Source: Paradesulfitobacterium ferrireducens (lineage in GTDB: Bacteria > Bacillota > Desulfitobacteriia > Desulfitobacteriales > Desulfitobacteriaceae). From it: a stretch of 49,003 nucleotides of DNA. Location of the stretch: positions 1-49,003 of the forward strand of contig NZ_JAFLRH010000005.1 in the NCBI RefSeq assembly GCF_017310645.1, written 5' to 3'. Below the pieces are notes generated by a model, which had not been told where the DNA came from, searched no databases, and was given only the letters and a program-made list of their open reading frames with translations. The first letter of the stretch is position 1. Every line of letters begins with the position of its first letter. This document shows positions 27,107-35,174 of this stretch, piece after piece. Both the position numbers and the translations under genes were made by a program.

Positions 27107-28426
27107 TTAAAGGGCATTTTGCTTGAAGCGACTAGGGGTAATCCCTTCGATTTTTTTAAACACTCTTGTAAAGTAACCCGGATCCTCAAAGCCGCTTTCT
27201 TCAGCTACTTGCATGATGTTGTATTTCGGATTTCTCAGCATAATTTTGGCCCTTTCTATTCTGATCTGAGTTAGGTATTCCATCAGGGTGCAACCCAGGC
27301 TTTGCTTAAAAATTCTGCTTAGATAGCAGGGGCTTAAGTAAACGACCTGAGCGATTTCGTCAATGGTAATTTTTTTGTTATAATTTCGCTGTATATAATC
27401 GGCGGCTTTTTGAATTGCTTGCAGGTTTTTCTGATCTTTATTGTCTAATACCCGACCCATAAAGGTGTCTAAAATACTTTTGGCCCAGAGGCAGATCTCA
27501 TCCGTATCGGTCATTTCCAGTAGTTCCCGGTAATATACAGAGTTTAGATGGAGGATATCATTAAGGTCTGCGCCGCCATCCACGGCGGCCCTTGAAATAA
27601 TGACCACCAATTCCACGATTCGGGTTTTAACCGTATCGATATTGCCAGAGTGTTTTTCGGCAATATCGACTAATATATGGTCCAGAAGCTGTTGGGCAGC
27701 TTGTTTTTCTCCATTTCGAACCTTGGTTCGTAGTTCGTACTCTTTGTCCAAAGAATATACGGAAAACGCCCTGGACTCGAGCGTACGCATGGCAACTTCG
27801 GCGCGCTTGCGAGCTTGTATTTCTTCCGCCAGCCTTGCCTGTTGGGCGGCAATTTTCCGTCGTTGTTCCAAGACGGTCCAGCCGCTTTTCATGATCTGAT
27901 TTGCTACGATGAACAGTAAATCTGCAGCCGCTTGAACCTTATCGCTGGACATGATGGGTAATTGAGCTGCAGACCATTTTACAGCGTTTACGTCGACATC
28001 AAGCCCTTTGACCATTTCTTCGATCTCGTCCAGAAAATAATCTTCTGGCTCCCACATCAGAACCTGTCCGCAAATAATGGAACCCACATGTTCTTCCAAG
28101 AGAATGGGTGCAGCCCACATGATCAAACCCGCATGACAGCGAAAGATATAAGGTTCGCCGTATTTTGCCGCTTCAATGCAGGCTCGAACGTATGAACGCT
28201 TGCATTTTTTGGCTCCGAGTTCATCGGCCCGGATCATTTTACAAAACCGACAATCCTGAATCTCGTTATCTGTCGAAACAAGAGTATTTCCTTGAGTATC
28301 CACAAGGATGGCTTTCAATCCAGTTGACTTAGAAAAGGAACATAACATTTTTTCCAGCAGGTTTCGTTCTACGAGTTTCCCTAGCCAGTGTGATCCCTTT
28401 CCTTGTGTAATGTTCATAGGATTCAC
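27107..28426 (-). CDS. AraC family regulator with PocR sensory domain
   Basis: A 439-residue transcription activator. Residues about 12-180 form a PocR domain (LEKMLCSFSKSTGLKAILVD, then CRFCKMIRADELGAKKCKRSY and CHAGLIMWAAPI) with several conserved Cys. PocR domains sense small alcohols or hydrocarbons. A coiled linker leads to a C-terminal AraC double helix-turn-helix (KKITIDEIAQVVYLSPCYLSRIFKQ; MQVAEESGFEDPGYFTRVFKK). The start is GTG 28426, behind GGGGGTGG. It has its own sigma-A promoter and is the likely activator of the three repeat-bearing promoters at 30925, 31056 and 34753. Methanol or a product is a reasonable inducer, but this is inference. Confidence 0.9.
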   Translation of the reverse strand: MNPMNITQGKGSHWLGKLVERNLLEKMLCSFSKSTGLKAILVDTQGNTLVSTDNEIQDCRFCKMIRADELGAKKCKRSYVRACIEAAKYGEPYIFRCHAGLIMWAAPILLEEHVGSIICGQVLMWEPEDYFLDEIEEMVKGLDVDVNAVKWSAAQLPIMSSDKVQAAADLLFIVANQIMKSGWTVLEQRRKIAAQQARLAEEIQARKRAEVAMRTLESRAFSVYSLDKEYELRTKVRNGEKQAAQQLLDHILVDIAEKHSGNIDTVKTRIVELVVIISRAAVDGGADLNDILHLNSVYYRELLEMTDTDEICLWAKSILDTFMGRVLDNKDQKNLQAIQKAADYIQRNYNKKITIDEIAQVVYLSPCYLSRIFKQSLGCTLMEYLTQIRIERAKIMLRNPKYNIMQVAEESGFEDPGYFTRVFKKIEGITPSRFKQNAL

Positions 28427-28536
28427 ATAACCACCCCCGGTGCCCGATTTAAACGCTTCGTAAGCGCCTAAGAACTTTAGCCCTGGATAGTGCCAATGGA
28501 GTTGTGGGTCTGTAACGATATTCCAAAAATTAGTAT

Positions 28537-28565
28537 ATCATAGAGTACTTGGGTTTTAAAATCAA
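28537..28565 (-). promoter_or_regulatory. sigma-A promoter of the PocR-AraC operon
   Basis: On the minus strand TTGATT (28565-28560) and TATGAT (28542-28537) are 17 bases apart. The match is good and lacks the repeats seen at the other promoters of the cluster, so it may be constitutive. Confidence 0.6.
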
Positions 28566-28599
28566 AAGCAATTAATAGCTTTACTCTTTTGGAAGGAGA

Positions 28600-28669
28600 G
28601 AAAGGGAAAAAGGCGCTTTTGTCTCGGGCAGGACATAGCTGATTTATGCCCCAATAAGACTAAAGCGCC
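28600..28669 (-). terminator. terminator after mtaB
   Basis: A 13-bp stem with one mismatch (GGCGCTTTTGTCT / AGACTAAAGCGCC) encloses a second GGGCA/TGCCC stem. On the minus strand it is followed by TTTTTCCCTTT, ending the mtaCB transcript. Confidence 0.8.
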
Positions 28670-28691
28670 GTAAGAGCATGGAGAGTTATAG

Positions 28692-30074
28692 TTAAGCAAT
28701 ATCGTATTTCACAGGATCAAATTTATCCGTTGTGTTAGTTTTGATCATGGCTTGCGTAAATTCCATTTCGTCGTCGGGAACGGAATTTAATTGCTCTTTC
28801 AGTATGTCGAGATAGCGAACCTCACGGTCATTCAGCAATAGGGCACCGGTCTTGTGAGCCTCGCGTAATTCCTCAATCGTAGCTGAGGCAGCGATTTTTG
28901 TGCGTTCAAAAGGAGTCTGTCCTTTGACAATCTTTTGGCTCAGTTTCAAGACGACACTTGGATCCAAAACATAGGCTTGGGGGTCCAACTGACGATCTGA
29001 TTCAGCCAGCATGTCTCTCATCTCAAGTGCTTTTCCGTGAGATGTCGCAACATTCATCAGGCGGCAATCATAGGCAAGATTCTCCAGACATATGGTAGGC
29101 GCCATGCCTCCGAGTAATCTAACATTTTCTACGGATTCGTTACTCCAGCAGTCAGCCAGACAGGCCGCAATGTTGCCGACCGTACTCGAGTGGGCACAGG
29201 CACTGGATTTGCCTTCCATGGAAATCGGCGTTCCAGTGATCGCTTTGAGATAGACCCCTTCATACCCACAATCTTTGTCTGGACCAACAGCACCCCGTTC
29301 TACAGCCACTAAAGTTCTCACTGCACTCATCACCCGGTCAACGGCAGCAAAGACTTTCGGAATAAAGTTCTTGTTGGCCAGAACCATCGAGGTGTTGGCA
29401 AATCCACAGGCGGTGTCTCCGGAAGGCAAGGTATTCGTCTCTTGTGCGATTTTGACAATATTGTCCCATAAAATTACCATATCATGTGTTCCTACGACAC
29501 CTAAGGAAAACAAAGCTCTGGGCAGATCGCAATTCATCACGGCATCGTCATGCAGGTTTTTTCCACCGACAGATTCAATCGCTAGAAAATCTGCTCCTGC
29601 TTCTGCGCTACCTCTAAAGGTCTCCATGAGATTGTCCCAGTGTTCACCATGGTACATATGTTTAAGGTTCTTACCTTCTCGAATATCCACGGGAGTTAAG
29701 CGCAAAACACTTTTAAGGTTAAATTTGGCTTCGTATTCCATCATCACCTCTTTAACAACTTTGGTAACCTCAATGCCCCACTGAGGATTAAAGGTGCAGG
29801 GAGGAAGAAGTTCGATTTCCACAAGCATGCCTGGAACATTTAGTTCATGCGCTTTCGAACACACGCCTTCAATCATTTCTTTGTACTGAGCTTTTACCTT
29901 GGGCATGGTGGCTTCAGATATGAGCATAGGGGGAAGTGTAAAGTTAATTTCCGGATAAACCGTTCCTCCACCAATAACCATACCATTATGGCATTGGACA
30001 GGTTTCTTGGCGATGCCATAAACAAATTCGTCCAGGTTAGTGTAACAAACGTCCCTAAATACGAGATTATCCAC
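28692..30074 (-). CDS. mtaB: methanol:corrinoid methyltransferase MtaB
   Basis: MtaB breaks the C-O bond of methanol with a zinc ion and passes the methyl group to Co(I) of the corrinoid protein MtaC. The 460-residue sequence is full length. The zinc ligands known in Methanosarcina (Glu164, Cys220, Cys269) have counterparts here: Glu167 in AIESVGG, Cys223 in GDTACGF and Cys269 in DKDCGYEG. Other family blocks are EIELLPPCTFNPQWG and GKSSACAHSSTVGN. It follows mtaC by 62 bp in one operon. Methanol as substrate is likely but a related methoxy or alcohol substrate cannot be excluded. Confidence 0.93.
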   Translation of the reverse strand: MDNLVFRDVCYTNLDEFVYGIAKKPVQCHNGMVIGGGTVYPEINFTLPPMLISEATMPKVKAQYKEMIEGVCSKAHELNVPGMLVEIELLPPCTFNPQWGIEVTKVVKEVMMEYEAKFNLKSVLRLTPVDIREGKNLKHMYHGEHWDNLMETFRGSAEAGADFLAIESVGGKNLHDDAVMNCDLPRALFSLGVVGTHDMVILWDNIVKIAQETNTLPSGDTACGFANTSMVLANKNFIPKVFAAVDRVMSAVRTLVAVERGAVGPDKDCGYEGVYLKAITGTPISMEGKSSACAHSSTVGNIAACLADCWSNESVENVRLLGGMAPTICLENLAYDCRLMNVATSHGKALEMRDMLAESDRQLDPQAYVLDPSVVLKLSQKIVKGQTPFERTKIAASATIEELREAHKTGALLLNDREVRYLDILKEQLNSVPDDEMEFTQAMIKTNTTDKFDPVKYDIA

Positions 30075-30136
30075 GTTATCCCCTCCTAATAAATGTCTCT
30101 GAATTTTTATAAATCTCTGTAATCTTTGTTTCTATT

Positions 30137-30769
30137 TTAACCTATCAGTCTGCCGACCAACTCTGTAGCAGAGGCTGCATCCGGGGCAAAACCATCGGCA
30201 CCGATTTCATCAGCAAACGTCTGAGATATAGGAGCACCGCCAATCAGGACCTTCACATCATTGCGAATCCCTTCTTCTTTCAAAGCCTCAATTGTATCTT
30301 TCATGGACAACATAGTGGTCGTGAGCAGAGCTGAAAGACCTAATACCTGTGCCTTGTTTTCCTTAACTGCAGCTATAAACTCCTCCGAAGCTGTATCTAC
30401 TCCCATATCGATGACCTGATAACCTGAGCTCTCAAGCATCATCCCCACCAGGTTCTTGCCGATATCATGCAAATCGCCTTTCACTGTTCCAATAACGACT
30501 GTTCCCTTACTGGTCATCTGACCGTCTAATAAAAGGGGTTTAACCATTGCTACGCCAGCACTCATCGCGCGAGCCGACATTAATACCTCAGGGACAAACA
30601 TATCTCCGACTTTAAAACGCTGACCCACGACATTCATGCCTTGAATAAGACCGTCGTTAATAATGGAAAGCGGGTCTACTCCTTCATTAATGGACAGCTG
30701 TGTCAATTCTTTAACCTTCTGCTCTTGCCCAGCAATAACTGCTTTACTCAGTTCTTCAAAGTTACTCAT
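30137..30769 (-). CDS. mtaC: methanol corrinoid protein MtaC
   Basis: A 210-residue corrinoid carrier. The cap domain runs to about residue 88 (LIQGMNVVGQRFKVGDMFVPEVLMSARAM), followed by the cobalamin-binding domain. That domain has GDLHDIGKN (His101 is the axial cobalt ligand), LGLSALLTTTMLSM and VLIGGAPISQTFA. It is the first gene of the mtaCB operon and accepts methyl from MtaB. The methyl is then probably taken by the DHPS-fold methyltransferase at 33852. ATG 30769 lies behind a GGAGG-type box; the 5' leader is about 150 nt. Confidence 0.93.
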   Translation of the reverse strand: MSNFEELSKAVIAGQEQKVKELTQLSINEGVDPLSIINDGLIQGMNVVGQRFKVGDMFVPEVLMSARAMSAGVAMVKPLLLDGQMTSKGTVVIGTVKGDLHDIGKNLVGMMLESSGYQVIDMGVDTASEEFIAAVKENKAQVLGLSALLTTTMLSMKDTIEALKEEGIRNDVKVLIGGAPISQTFADEIGADGFAPDAASATELVGRLIG

Positions 30770-30924
30770 TTTTTACCTCCTCAACTTATTATTCAATTTC
30801 TCTCATGCACTGTACCTTTTCGTAAAGGGATACAAAAGGGTTCTCATCTGGTTTTGCTTCCAAGCCTCACTCCCTTTGAAGTATTACATTTTTTGTATAT
30901 TTAGTTAAAAGTGCCTTTTGTTAT

Positions 30925-30987
30925 ATTCTAGTGCGTAAGGTCCGTTCATCGTATGGATTTTCTTGTCTTATCTTGATTAATCTTAAC
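30925..30987 (-). promoter_or_regulatory. mtaCB promoter with AraC-type direct repeats
   Basis: On the minus strand three half-sites, TTAAGAT, TCAAGATAA and CAAGAAAATCCAT, follow each other at 10-11 base intervals (30987-30953). After CCAT come exactly 22 bases, then the -10 box TAGAAT (30930-30925). The -35 position has no consensus, as expected of an activator-dependent promoter. The promoter at 34753-34815 matches it nearly base for base in the repeat region. Confidence 0.75.
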
Positions 30988-31055
30988 TTCGTGTTTTTAA
31001 CCCCATACCAGCTTGTCCTGCATTTCTAGAGCAAAATAGGAATTTACAAGATCTC

Positions 31056-31124
31056 AGGAAGTGCAAAAGAATCCAAGGAAGTACAGAATAATCCATAGTC
31101 AACGTCATGAGTTACAGGTAAGCT
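31056..31124 (+). promoter_or_regulatory. cobW promoter with tandem 20-bp repeats
   Basis: Two adjacent 20-base repeats, AGGAAGTGCAAAAGAATCCA (31056) and AGGAAGTACAGAATAATCCA (31076), agree at 16 or more positions and are exactly two helical turns apart. From the final CCAT, 22 bases lead to TAAGCT (31119), a -10-like box. The AATCCA ending and the 22-base distance are the same as in the two minus-strand promoters, pointing to one regulator. Confidence 0.65.
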
Positions 31125-31170
31125 AACTACAGGGGGAAAATGGGTAGAGGATCACAGGAGGACGGGGGTT

Positions 31171-32061
31171 ATGATTAGATTTGACATATTCTCTGGTTTT
31201 TTGGGAGCGGGCAAGACCACTCTGATTCGTCAGATTCTTAAATCCTTGAGGGATGAGAAGGTTGCCATTATCGAAAACGAATATGGAGATATAAGTATCG
31301 ATAGTGAAGTTTTAAGCGTGGCCGGTTTTCAAGTCTATGAACTATCCAATGGCTGTGTTTGTTGTACACTGAAGGAAGATTTTCAACTCACGCTGAGGGA
31401 AATCTTGAAGCAAAAGGTCGATCGCATCATTTTTGAACCGTCCGGCATATTTGTGTTAGGCGAGATATTTGAGCTTTTTAAGGACTTGCAGATTTCCCAG
31501 AGGTGTTGTATAAACTCGGTCACAACGGTTGTCGATGCTTTGAATTTCTTCAAGCATGTCAATAGCTATTCAGGCTTGTTTATAAACCAAATTGAAAGGG
31601 CCACTTCTTTAGTGGTCAGTAAATCACAGTTTATCGATGATGAAGAAGTTAGGAAGATTGCCGAAGAGTTGAGGCGGATCAACCCTTCCGCCTCAATCAT
31701 AACCAAGAATTGGGAAGGGTTAACGCATCAAGATATTTTAATTGTCTTGAACAAAAGTCCAGAACCATTTTTCCATCCAATCCCCTCTCTATCTGGTCAC
31801 GATTTTGAATCGCTGGGCCTGCGCACATCAAGGATGTTTGAATTGGAACAGTTGAAATACATTCTTGAAACGTGCAAAAACGGGGTGTATGGCCATATAT
31901 TAAGAGGAAAGGGGATTATTCCAGCAGGAAATACCTTGCTAAAATTCAATTACGTTGACGGTCAGTATGATATCACGGAATTAACGGAGGGTTCCTCCGG
32001 AGCAGTCAGCTTTATAGGCACGAATTTGAAGACAGAAGAACTAAAGGCTATTTTCCAGTGA
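31171..32061 (+). CDS. CobW/P47K (COG0523) family GTPase
   Basis: A 296-residue metallochaperone-type GTPase. P-loop FLGAGKTTLIRQ is at residues 10-21 and the metal-binding CXCC motif is in NGCVCCTLKEDF. The switch region EPSGIF corresponds to the family's EpSG. The C-terminal CobW_C-like part is short. Members deliver zinc, cobalt or other metals to client enzymes. Next to a zinc methyltransferase and corrinoid proteins, loading zinc into MtaB or handling cobalt/corrinoid are both plausible; sequence cannot decide. Its promoter resembles those of mtaCB and of the RACO operon. Confidence 0.88.
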   Translation: MIRFDIFSGFLGAGKTTLIRQILKSLRDEKVAIIENEYGDISIDSEVLSVAGFQVYELSNGCVCCTLKEDFQLTLREILKQKVDRIIFEPSGIFVLGEIFELFKDLQISQRCCINSVTTVVDALNFFKHVNSYSGLFINQIERATSLVVSKSQFIDDEEVRKIAEELRRINPSASIITKNWEGLTHQDILIVLNKSPEPFFHPIPSLSGHDFESLGLRTSRMFELEQLKYILETCKNGVYGHILRGKGIIPAGNTLLKFNYVDGQYDITELTEGSSGAVSFIGTNLKTEELKAIFQ

Positions 32062-32117
32062 AACTAAAAACCACCATCGGGCCGGTGAATCCGCTTCCCC
32101 CAGTGGTTTTAGTTTTG
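32061..32117. terminator. bidirectional terminator between cobW and RACO gene
   Basis: AACTAAAAACCAC pairs, with one bulged base, with GTGGTTTTAGTT. A- and T-rich flanks on either side suit both of the convergent genes. Confidence 0.7.
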
Positions 32118-32120
32118 GCA

Positions 32121-33746
32121 TTATGCAAAAGCTGGGAAATTCATGTGGTTCACATAATGGTTCATAAATTCTGGCGCATAAGAAAGTTCTAAAGGAATTA
32201 ACGTTTTTTGCAGGGTTCGTATTTCCTGTAAAGCCTCTTTACTGCAAAGGCAAAGCCGGGCTCCCTCTTTGGCCGTATTTCCGACAAACTGAATTTCGGC
32301 ATTTACCCCTTGGGGTAAGAGGCCTATTGTTTTTAAAGCTTCCGGCTTTAAATGATAACCAAAGGCACCGGCAATATAGACTTGTTCCATAGCACCAAGG
32401 TCCACGCCCAGCCGTTTAAAAAGGATCTCGATGGCGGCAGCTATGGCAGCCTTAGCGAGCTGGACTTGACGCACGTCTTTTTGGGTCAGCAGCGTATTGG
32501 ATTCAGGGTGAACGACAAATGCCTGCTGTTCATCATAGGGGATAAGATGCTGGGCGAAAAAATCGGGTAAATCTGCTGGGTTAGTAAACTTTCCGCTTGG
32601 ACTGATAATTTTGGCCTTCACCAATTCGGCGACTAATTCCACCAGCCCGCTGCCACATATCCCTTTGATTTTAGCAGAGCCAATTGTCTCGATCTCGACG
32701 ATGCCGTTTTCTGTTAGGCGGACACCGGATATTGCACCGTCTTCGGCGCGGCAGCCACATTGAATATTCATGCCTTCCAGAGCCGGTCCGGCAGCAGAAG
32801 ACGTGGCGACCAGCTTGCCGTTTACATTGGCCACGATTTCTCCATTTGTGCCAATATCAATAAAAAGTGAGGGGACGGTAACTTTTTGAAAATCAATGGC
32901 CACCAGACCGGCAAGAATATCAGCCCCGATAAAGGCAGAAAGGGAAGGGAGCAAGCTGATGATCGCATCCGGGGCGATATTAATTCCAAGCTCTGAGGCT
33001 GTTTGTTCCCGGTAATCGACAAAAATAGGGGTATAAGGTGCTGTGGCAAGAGAAATGGGATCGAGTCCCACGAGTAAGTGCAGCATCGTTGTATTCGCGG
33101 CAATCATGGCGTGACGGATTTTGTTCGGCTGAATATTCTTTTGGCTACACATTCTCTCAATCAGCTGATTAATGCCACTCAGTACGGATTGTTTTAATTT
33201 CTGGGTGTTTTCCGCACTTTCATGGGCAAAAGTGATGCGCGTAATTACGTCACCCCCGAATTTTGTCTGGGGATTCAGGCATGATGTCGTTATTAGCTCT
33301 TTCCCATCGGATTTTAGATTGATCAGAGAAGCTACAATACTGGTCGTCCCAATATCAATGGCTATACCGTATACGTCTTCAAATGAGCCAGAAGATTCCA
33401 GAATTATGGGATCAAATTTGTATTCCCGAGCCTGGCCGTTCTGAACGGTATAGAATACATCTTCCTGAAGTAAGGTAACCTCGACTTTACCCAAGATTTG
33501 GGCTTGGCAAGCCAGCCTCCAGCCTGCAGATTCTCTTGAACCTAGTCGTTCTATTTCTTGGGCAGTGGGTTCACTGACCATGCCTGATACTTTAACCAAA
33601 CACTTGCGGCAAATCCCTCTTCCGTTACATAAGCTCTCCAAAGATAAGTTATGGAGGACTGCCGCTGCCTGGATGGTTGTATTTTTGGGTACCTTTATAC
33701 TTGTCCCTTGTGGCAGGAAGGTCACTTCACAAAGGGATTCTGCCAT
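32121..33746 (-). CDS. corrinoid activation protein RACO (2Fe-2S, ASKHA, DUF4445)
   Basis: An ATP-dependent reductive activator that returns Co(II) corrinoid to active Co(I). Residues about 1-95 form a ferredoxin domain with CNGRGICRKC and a further Cys in RLACQ as [2Fe-2S] ligands. The ASKHA ATPase part has YGIAIDIGTTSIVASLI, LFIDIGTNGEIV and VYIAGAFGYHLKPEAL, ending with QFVGNTAKEGARLCL. The length of 541 is slightly short of some RACO proteins. ATG 33746, 6-10 bases after AGGAGAAGG, is chosen over an upstream in-frame start at 33773. It lies in one operon downstream of the methyltransferase gene at 33852. Confidence 0.92.
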   Translation of the reverse strand: MAESLCEVTFLPQGTSIKVPKNTTIQAAAVLHNLSLESLCNGRGICRKCLVKVSGMVSEPTAQEIERLGSRESAGWRLACQAQILGKVEVTLLQEDVFYTVQNGQAREYKFDPIILESSGSFEDVYGIAIDIGTTSIVASLINLKSDGKELITTSCLNPQTKFGGDVITRITFAHESAENTQKLKQSVLSGINQLIERMCSQKNIQPNKIRHAMIAANTTMLHLLVGLDPISLATAPYTPIFVDYREQTASELGINIAPDAIISLLPSLSAFIGADILAGLVAIDFQKVTVPSLFIDIGTNGEIVANVNGKLVATSSAAGPALEGMNIQCGCRAEDGAISGVRLTENGIVEIETIGSAKIKGICGSGLVELVAELVKAKIISPSGKFTNPADLPDFFAQHLIPYDEQQAFVVHPESNTLLTQKDVRQVQLAKAAIAAAIEILFKRLGVDLGAMEQVYIAGAFGYHLKPEALKTIGLLPQGVNAEIQFVGNTAKEGARLCLCSKEALQEIRTLQKTLIPLELSYAPEFMNHYVNHMNFPAFA

Positions 33747-33802
33747 GATTCCTTCTCCTTTCTTCTTTCCCAAAAAACCTTATGAATTTTTTCAATAGAA
33801 CC

Positions 33803-33839
33803 CCAAAAAAGATTTCCCCTACTCATTCTGAGAAGGGGA
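33803..33839 (-). terminator. intra-operon hairpin, partial terminator
   Basis: On the minus strand a stem TCCCCT..CTCA / TGAG..AGGGGA is followed by ATCTTTTTT. It stands between the methyltransferase and RACO genes and would reduce expression of RACO relative to the upstream gene. Confidence 0.65.
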
Positions 33840-33851
33840 GGAAACGGTAAT

Positions 33852-34652
33852 TTAGAACTCAAACTTTTGCGCACGATAGGCGTTAAGGTAATTGGCGCAA
33901 AACTCGTCACGCCCTATAAGAGTTTCAGCTGTGATGAGGCTAGCCATCATGCGTTTATCCAACGGGTTGATGATTAAGCCATCCAGGCCCTTGGCAATAG
34001 CCATTATGGCAAACGTTTGGTTAATAAACTTACGGTTCGGTAAACCATAGGATATGTTGGACAAGCCACACATGGTGTGAACGCCTTTAAATTCTTTGCT
34101 AATCGCTTCGACCGCATTAAGGAATTCAATGCCAAAGTCTTTGTTGGTTGCCACAGGTTGTACGAGCGGATCGACATAAATATTATCAGGTTGGACATTG
34201 TTCTGAACTAACCCATTGATTAGTCGGTCGGCAATTTTGAGTCTCTGTTCTGTGGTCTCAGGCATGCCTTCATCACTCATACAGAGCGCAATCACTTTGA
34301 GATCGGTTCCGGCAATGACTGGAAGTAACGCATCGTAGCGGCTTTTTTCCAAGGAAATGGAATTGATCATTGCTATGCCTTTGTGTACCGACAGGGCAGC
34401 CTGAATAGCCTCGGGATCCGGGCTATCAAGACAGCAAGGTGCATCCTTGGTGGCCTCCTGAACGTTTTTGACTAACCATTGGAGATATTCTGCTTCCTTA
34501 CCTACAAAGATACCGGCATTAACATCGATGAAATGAGCCCCAACTTCGCGCTGTTCCAAAGCTACCTTTTTAATCGTTTCTGCATCTTGAGCACGAATGG
34601 CTTCGGCAATGGGCTTCCGGCTGGCATTAATAAGTTCCCCTACGACGAGCAT
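33852..34652 (-). CDS. methyltetrahydrofolate:corrinoid methyltransferase, DHPS fold (MtgA/AcsE-like)
   Basis: A 266-residue pterin-binding TIM barrel. VVGELINASRKPIAEAI, HFIDVNAGIF, CCLDSPDPEAIQAAL, MINSISLE and THTMCGLSNISYGLP-like blocks are those of AcsE, MtgA and MtrH relatives. It probably moves the methyl group from methyl-MtaC to tetrahydrofolate, feeding the Wood-Ljungdahl methyl branch. It would thus take the place of the uroporphyrinogen-decarboxylase-type MtaA of methanogens and Moorella. ATG 34652 follows AAAGGAGGAAAAG; the longer frame from 34703 is not used. It is the first gene of the operon with RACO. Confidence 0.87.
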   Translation of the reverse strand: MLVVGELINASRKPIAEAIRAQDAETIKKVALEQREVGAHFIDVNAGIFVGKEAEYLQWLVKNVQEATKDAPCCLDSPDPEAIQAALSVHKGIAMINSISLEKSRYDALLPVIAGTDLKVIALCMSDEGMPETTEQRLKIADRLINGLVQNNVQPDNIYVDPLVQPVATNKDFGIEFLNAVEAISKEFKGVHTMCGLSNISYGLPNRKFINQTFAIMAIAKGLDGLIINPLDKRMMASLITAETLIGRDEFCANYLNAYRAQKFEF

Positions 34653-34752
34653 CTCTTTTCCTCCTTTTTCTAAACGTTTTTTTAGACTAAGAAAACGATC
34701 CACTACCAGGCTGTGATCAGTGGTAATGGATATATTTGTTATTAGTACTCGT

Positions 34753-34815
34753 ATTTTAGTCCTTAATTGTCCATTTTCCCATGGATTTTCTTGCTTTATC
34801 TTGACCGATCTTAAC
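34753..34815 (-). promoter_or_regulatory. promoter of the methyltransferase-RACO operon with AraC-type direct repeats
   Basis: On the minus strand GTTAAGAT, TCAAGATAA and CAAGAAAATCCAT occupy 34815-34781. After 22 bases comes the -10 box TAAAAT (34758-34753). The block matches the mtaCB promoter at 28 or so of 35 repeat positions, with identical spacing, and no -35 consensus. Confidence 0.75.
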
Positions 34816-35174
34816 TAAAAACACTTGGCATCTACTACCTGTGATCGGATTATAAAGGTAAGCGAATCCTCCGCTTACCACATGATGGTGTTAGGCGGAT
34901 GTTTGAGATTTTTGGGCTTGAAAAGAAATGTGAGTAAGAATATACAAATTTTGCCCCGCCTTAAGGAGCCGCCAATTGGTCAGTTTTTCTTCTCTTTTCC
35001 CTGTTGCCTTGACCTAACAAGAAGCCAATACCCTCTCGAATTTCGTTTTGAGGCAGATCTCACCCTTGGTCAGGGTAAAGATTCATTTAAGGTTCGTCGC
35101 CTTGAAGGGTTTATGAATTTTCAACAAACCCGGGGATAATATCTTTAACCTAGGGCATGGTGTACATTAATTGC
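34816..35174. other. non-coding gap, nothing recognised
   Basis: About 360 bases. An open stretch on the plus strand (34825-35139) has no ribosome binding site and an unnatural composition. No RNA or repeat was recognised; the leader of the repeat-bearing promoter begins at its left edge. Confidence 0.5.

Noticed and set aside
34825..35139. 104-codon open frame on the plus strand between the methyltransferase operon and the nucleotidase gene.
   Set aside because: No ribosome binding site, no family resemblance, and it begins inside the promoter region of the minus-strand operon.
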